NCBI RefSeq assembly: GCF_000413935.1
Contig: NZ_KE340379.1
Span: 192,809-256,808 of the forward strand
Length of the DNA: 64,000 bases
Reading direction: 5' to 3'
DNA from: Acinetobacter colistiniresistens
GTDB lineage: Bacteria; Pseudomonadota; Gammaproteobacteria; Pseudomonadales; Moraxellaceae
Part shown: positions 59,740 to 64,000 of the stretch, one piece after another
Position numbering within the stretch: the stretch's first letter is position 1
Layout of the letters: every line of letters begins with the position of its first letter
Notes under the pieces: model-generated
The model's database searches: none
What the model was told of the DNA's origin: nothing
Seen by the model: the letters and a program-made list of their open reading frames with translations, nothing else
Position numbers and translations under genes: made by a program

Positions 59740-60641
59740 TGGTGGATTTTATCCATAACAATAAAGATCGATATGGTGTTGAAGCGATTTGTAGAATTTT
59801 ACCGATTGCACCTTCAACCTATTACCGAACTTTAGATCTCACTGACAATCCAGAACATCGAGCGAAACGAGATCTACATGATGAGTATCATGCTGAACAA
59901 ATTAAACGAATTTGGAAAGAAAGTTCAGGTCGATATGGTGTACGTAAAGTTTGGCAAAAATTGAAACGTGAGGGTTATGTTATTGCACGTTGTACAGTTG
60001 CTCGATTGATGCAAAAGCTAGGTATACAAGGTGTTTGGCGTGGTAAGAATAAACAAACCACCCGTAACCGAGATGACCAAAAACGGGCAGATGATTTAGT
60101 GAAACGTAATTTTAATGCTGATCATCCAAACCAACTATGGGTGGGTGACTTTACGTATATTCAAACTCATTCAGGCTGGGTATATACCGCATTTGTTATT
60201 GATGTGTTCTCACGAGCAATTGTTGGATGGAAAGTATCTACACGGATGAATACAGATATGGTGCTTGATGCATTAGAGCAAGCATTGCATGATCGAGGCA
60301 TGCCAAAGAATGTGATTCATCATTCCGACAGAGGTGTGCAATATCTTTCCATTCGCTATACCAATCGTTTAGAAGCAGCAAATTTACGAGCATCAGTCGG
60401 TACAACGGGTGATTCATACGATAATGCTCTGGCTGAAACGGTGAATGGCTTATACAAAACAGAGGTGATTGAATATTTAAAAGCAGATTGGCAAGGTTTA
60501 GCAGATGTACAACTTGCGACACTAAACTGGGTAGATTGGTTCAATAAAAAGCGTGTACACAGTGCACTGGGTTATGTATCGCCTTTTGAGTTTGAAGCAA
60601 TGTACTATGATAAGATTAACCCGTTAGGTCAGGTGGCTTAA
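59739..60641 (+). CDS. IS3-family transposase OrfB (DDE catalytic domain)
   Basis: A 300-residue integrase-core protein. An N-terminal HTH_21-like region (HDEYHAEQIKRIWKESSGRYG) precedes the rve domain with the DDE residues: Asp in WVGDFTYI, Asp in HHSDRGVQY, and Glu in NALAETVNGLYKTE. The active transposase is likely the OrfAB fusion produced by the frameshift in orfA. No truncation is visible. Confidence 0.95.
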   Translation: MVDFIHNNKDRYGVEAICRILPIAPSTYYRTLDLTDNPEHRAKRDLHDEYHAEQIKRIWKESSGRYGVRKVWQKLKREGYVIARCTVARLMQKLGIQGVWRGKNKQTTRNRDDQKRADDLVKRNFNADHPNQLWVGDFTYIQTHSGWVYTAFVIDVFSRAIVGWKVSTRMNTDMVLDALEQALHDRGMPKNVIHHSDRGVQYLSIRYTNRLEAANLRASVGTTGDSYDNALAETVNGLYKTEVIEYLKADWQGLADVQLATLNWVDWFNKKRVHSALGYVSPFEFEAMYYDKINPLGQVA

Positions 60642-60680
60642 CTTAAATAAAAAAGTCTCCGACAAACCCGGTACGGTTCA

Positions 60681-63600
60681 GTTGGGGGAATTTCGACTGT
60701 AGAAGAGTCTAATGAGAAGAGTCATTCCGAAACAATAAATTTAAAGACTTTATCATTAGCAGTAATTACTATTGTTGCCCCTAATTGGGTTTATGCAGGT
60801 ACTGAGGTTAGTGGAACCCCGACTAAAAGTGGGTCTAATATTACCAATATTAATACTTGTACAGCATCTGCGACTACTACAAATGGAGTAGCAATAGGAT
60901 GTTCTAGTATTGCTGGAGCAAAGGACTCTGTAATTGCGGATAGATCCAATCCATATAATACTAGTACTAGTAACAGCAGAGTAACTTTTGATACTACATC
61001 TGGTGGTAATACTGCGATTGGTACAGGTGCTTCTGCTGGAAATGCAAATCAGGGATTAGCTACTGCTATAGGGACATACGCAACTGCAAATAATGTTGCT
61101 GCAGTAGCAATAGGTGCCGCGGCTTTATCGACAGGAAATACATCTTTATCAATTGGTCGTCAATCTGCTGCAACTGCAGATTATGCTCAAGCTATAGGTA
61201 ATGTAGCTGCAGCAACAGGAACTGGTGCTCTTGCTATTGGCCATTCAGCAACAGCTACAGGTTATCGTGGTATTGCGATTGGTTCACCTGATATTGATAA
61301 TGCTTCTGTAGTTGCTGGCCAAGCTGGGGCAGCATATCAAACTGTTGGGCAAACGAAAGCATCTGGGCGGGACGCAATTGCTTTTGGTGGTGGTTCTCAA
61401 TCGTTAAAAGATGAAGGGATGACTATAGGGGCCTTCTCTGGTGCAACAGAACAAGGTGCAGCAGTGGTTGGTGTCCGTGGTGCCGCATTGGGACAACAAA
61501 GTTTATCTATTGGTAATGGTGCAACGAATGTTACAAGCGGTACAAATGCACCTATTCAATTAGCAACGTCTTTAGGGCAAGGTACAATAACTAATAAAAC
61601 GGTCGGTTCTCGAGTTTTTAATGGTTCTAATACAGTAAAAGATACCCTAGGAGGGACTGCCGGTACGCTAACTGGAACAGTGGATGGTGTTGCAATAACA
61701 ATTAATCAGGCTGCTGGAACTGGTAATGCAACGACAGGTACAGTTGGTGCGATTACTGGTGGATCATACAACGGACAAACTTTAACCGCTGAACAAGCGA
61801 ATGCATTATATCAATCTTTAGGACACGGCGGGTCAGTCACATTAGGACAGCGTGCGATTGCTATTGGTACTGCAACAGCTGCACTAGCAAATAATGCCTT
61901 GGCTATAGGTAGTACATCGTTAGCAAGTGGAGAAGGTTCTGTTGCAATTGGTAGTGGTTCTATTGCAACAAAAACGGATGCTGTATCTATTGGGCGAGGA
62001 GCTGGTAGTAGTGTTACGTCAGGTGTTGCTATTGGAGCAGAGGCAAAAGTCACAGGTGATAATAGTATTGCATTAGGGCAAAAATCAGTTGCTTCCGCAC
62101 AAACAGGCTCTTCATTTTTAACAAATGTAGGGGCAACAACACAAGGAACAATTTCAGTTGGTGATGGCACTAACAATGTTAAACGTCGTCTAACTAATTT
62201 GGCAGATGGTGCCGTAGACTCTGATGGCGTAACAGTTGCGCAATTAAAACAATTCAAAGTAATAACAGATAAGCAAGGTGCTGATACTGCTGCTGCTTTA
62301 GGTGGTGGTTCAACTTATAATTCAACGACGGGGGCAGTTACAACCCCAACTTATAATGTAGGTGGTACTACAAAAACGAATGTTGGTGATGCTATTACGA
62401 ATATTGATAATCGTACAACTAGCTTAGAAAATCAGACATGGAAGTTAAACACCAATTCGGATACTGCTGCAGTCGTAGGTAAAGACGCAGAAGTTAAATT
62501 TATTGATGGCAAAAATATTAAGCTTTCTCGGACAGGAACTAGCATTACTGTTGCAACAGCAGACTCTGTAAAATTTGATAGTGTTAATGCTGGTGGTACA
62601 GTTATTAACAACAATGGTTTGAGTTTTGTACAGGCAGATGGAACAACACCTGTTACCAATAGTCCAAGTATCAGTAAGACAGGCATCAATGCGGGTAACA
62701 ATAAGATCAGTAATGTTGCGAATGGCGCGATAACATCTGGTTCTAAAGATGCGGTGAATGGTGGTCAGTTACAAGGCGTAGCGGATAGTGTTAAGACCGC
62801 AATTGGCGGCAACACGACCATTGATGCAACGACGGGTGCAATCACCACAAGTAACATTGGTGGCACAAGCTCGAACACCATTGATGGTGCGATCACCAGT
62901 GTTAAAGATGCCGCAACCAAAGCGAAAACAACTGTTACAGCTGGAGACAACGTGGTTGTAACCCCAACAACCAATGCTGATGGTTCAAGCAACTATCAAG
63001 TCGCGACTGCAAAAGACGTGAACTTCGATAAAGTCACTGTAGGCAGTGTGGTGGTTGATAAAGCGACCAATACGATCAACGGTTTAAGTAACAAGACTTG
63101 GAACGGTACAGCAGTCTCAGGTCAGGCAGCGACAGAAGATCAATTGCAAGCAGTCAGCGATGCACAAAAAGCAACAGATGATGCAGCAGTTAAATACGAC
63201 AACCCATTAACCAAAGACAAAGTAACCTTGGGTGGAGCAGGCTCTACCACACCAGTGACCTTGACTAATGTTAAAGCGGGTGCGGTGAATGCTACTTCAA
63301 CCGATGCAATCAACGGCAGCCAGTTACACGGTGTCGCGGATAGCGTCAAGAATGCGATTGGTGGCTCAACCACGATTGATGCAACTACAGGTGCGATCAC
63401 CACCAGCAACATTGGTGGTACCGGATCGAACACCATTGATGGTGCAATCACCAGCGTTAAAGATGCCGCAACCAAAGCGAAAACAACCGTTACAGCAGGT
63501 GATAACGTGGTTGTCACCCCAACAACCAATGCTGATGGTTCAAGCAACTATCAAGTCGCGACTGCAAAAGACGTGAACTTCGATAAAGTGACTGTAGGCA

Positions 63601-64000
63601 GTGTGGTGGTTGATAAAGCGACCAATACGATCAACGGTTTAAGTAACAAGACTTGGAACGGTACAGCAGTCTCAGGTCAAGCAGCGACAGAAGATCAATT
63701 GCAAGCAGTCAGCGATGCACAAAAAGCAACAGATGATGCAGCGGTTAAATACGATGACCCATTGACCAAAGACAAAGTGACTTTAGGTGGAGCAGGTTCA
63801 ACCACACCAGTAACTTTGACTAATGTGAAAGCGGGTGCAGTCAATTCAACTTCAACCGATGCAATCAATGGTAGCCAGTTACACGGTGTCGCGGACAGCG
63901 TGAAGAATGCAATTGGTGGTTCAACTACGATTGATGCAACCACAGGTGCGATCACCACAAGTAACATTGGTGGCACCGGATCGAACACCATTGATGGTGC
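60681..64000 (+). pseudogene. TAA2 main part (AtaA-like adhesin), runs off window
   Basis: Rejoined to codon 34 (one GTT removed), the frame reads GKV-GGISTVEESNEK and stays open to 64000. A hydrophobic signal core, LSLAVITIVAPNWVYA, completes the ESPR signal. The YadA-like head (about 60840-62190) has repeated xAIGxxAxA motifs such as VAIGAAALSTGN and SIALGQKSV. It ends at the neck GDGTNNVKRRLTNLADG, and stalk repeats follow. The repeats resemble those of the giant AtaA of Acinetobacter sp. Tol 5. The anchor lies outside the window. Apart from the IS, the frame is intact. Confidence 0.88.
62766..64000 (+). repeat. 555-bp tandem repeats in TAA2 stalk
   Basis: The sequence beginning CAGTTACA recurs at 62766, 63321 and 63876, exactly 555 bp (185 codons) apart, with very few differences. 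Each unit encodes IGG-TTIDATTGAITTSNIGG, TVTAGDNVVVTPTTNADGSS and NTINGLSNKTWNGTAVSG. The array continues beyond the window. Confidence 0.9.

Larger units (their letters stand above)
59372..60680 (+). mobile_element. Complete IS3-family insertion sequence, 1309 bp
   Basis: The element is bounded by perfect 25-bp terminal inverted repeats (59372-59396 and 60656-60680), beginning TGAACCGTACCGGG and ending with its complement, with the 5'-TG...CA-3' ends typical of IS3. It carries orfA and orfB in the standard overlapping arrangement and is flanked by GTT duplications. It disrupts TAA2 in the same orientation. Intact ends and ORFs suggest a recent insertion. I could not assign a named IS. Confidence 0.93.

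Noticed and set aside
61811..63991. Antisense Val/Pro/Ala-rich ORFs in TAA2
   Set aside because: These are periodic shadows of the 555-bp repeats, with low complexity and no start signals.
62766..64000. CRISPR-like direct repeats
   Set aside because: The repeats are 555 bp, contiguous and in frame, with no spacers.

Overview
The window looks like a chromosomal segment of an Acinetobacter species. This is inferred from low-GC gammaproteobacterial coding style and from genus-typical loci: dat-ddc (1,3-diaminopropane synthesis), a FabR/DesT-like repressor divergent from a ferredoxin reductase and acyl desaturase, a META+DUF4377 lipoprotein, a short Bap-like Ig-repeat protein, and an Ata/AtaA-type trimeric autotransporter adhesin (TAA) locus with tpgA. 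No rRNA, tRNA or CRISPR was seen.

Layout. 1-5 kb: housekeeping genes (CYTH phosphatase fragment, DUF962 protein, thiE, hemL, GlcG-like protein, rluA). 5-8.4 kb: rapA and dps. 8.6-14 kb: AI-2E-type permease, then a membrane-lipid unit (TetR repressor, ferredoxin reductase, fatty acid desaturase), a DUF4442 hotdog protein and a second TetR gene. 14.2-17.3 kb: FecA-like TonB-dependent receptor and a SIMPL-domain protein. 17.7-20.7 kb: dat-ddc. 20.7-27.6 kb: Rieske oxygenase, then aldehyde dehydrogenase, Lrp/AsnC regulator, 2-oxoacid decarboxylase and aromatic amino acid permease. The last four read as an Ehrlich-type unit that imports aromatic amino acids and takes their 2-oxoacids through aldehyde to acid. 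28.3-33.3 kb: a Pho-box-controlled pstSCAB operon without phoU. 33.4-38.4 kb: sohB, Bap-like protein, DUF2238 and small envelope proteins. 38.4-53.6 kb: rsmD-mrdA, DUF445, adk, nth-rsxB, gdhA, a broken META lipoprotein gene, ygiD, rlmH, lon and 5-formyl-THF cyclo-ligase.

54-64 kb is the most striking part: two TAA genes flank an intact tpgA, and both are damaged in different ways. TAA1 has lost most of its head at an out-of-frame junction. TAA2 is split after codon 34 by a complete IS3-family element with perfect 25-bp inverted repeats and a 3-bp target duplication. Removing the IS and one duplication restores an open frame that runs off the window end. Both stalks carry long tandem repeats (573 bp in TAA1, 555 bp in TAA2). 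The system itself (AtaA/TpgA-type adhesion) is known; the double, independent inactivation is the notable observation.

Regulatory signals read directly from the sequence include a triple 11-bp-phased Pho box, perfect dyads next to the FabR-like, TetR and Lrp/AsnC genes, an internal pstS/pstC terminator, many convergent bidirectional terminators, and twin unexplained hairpins between lon and rlmH.
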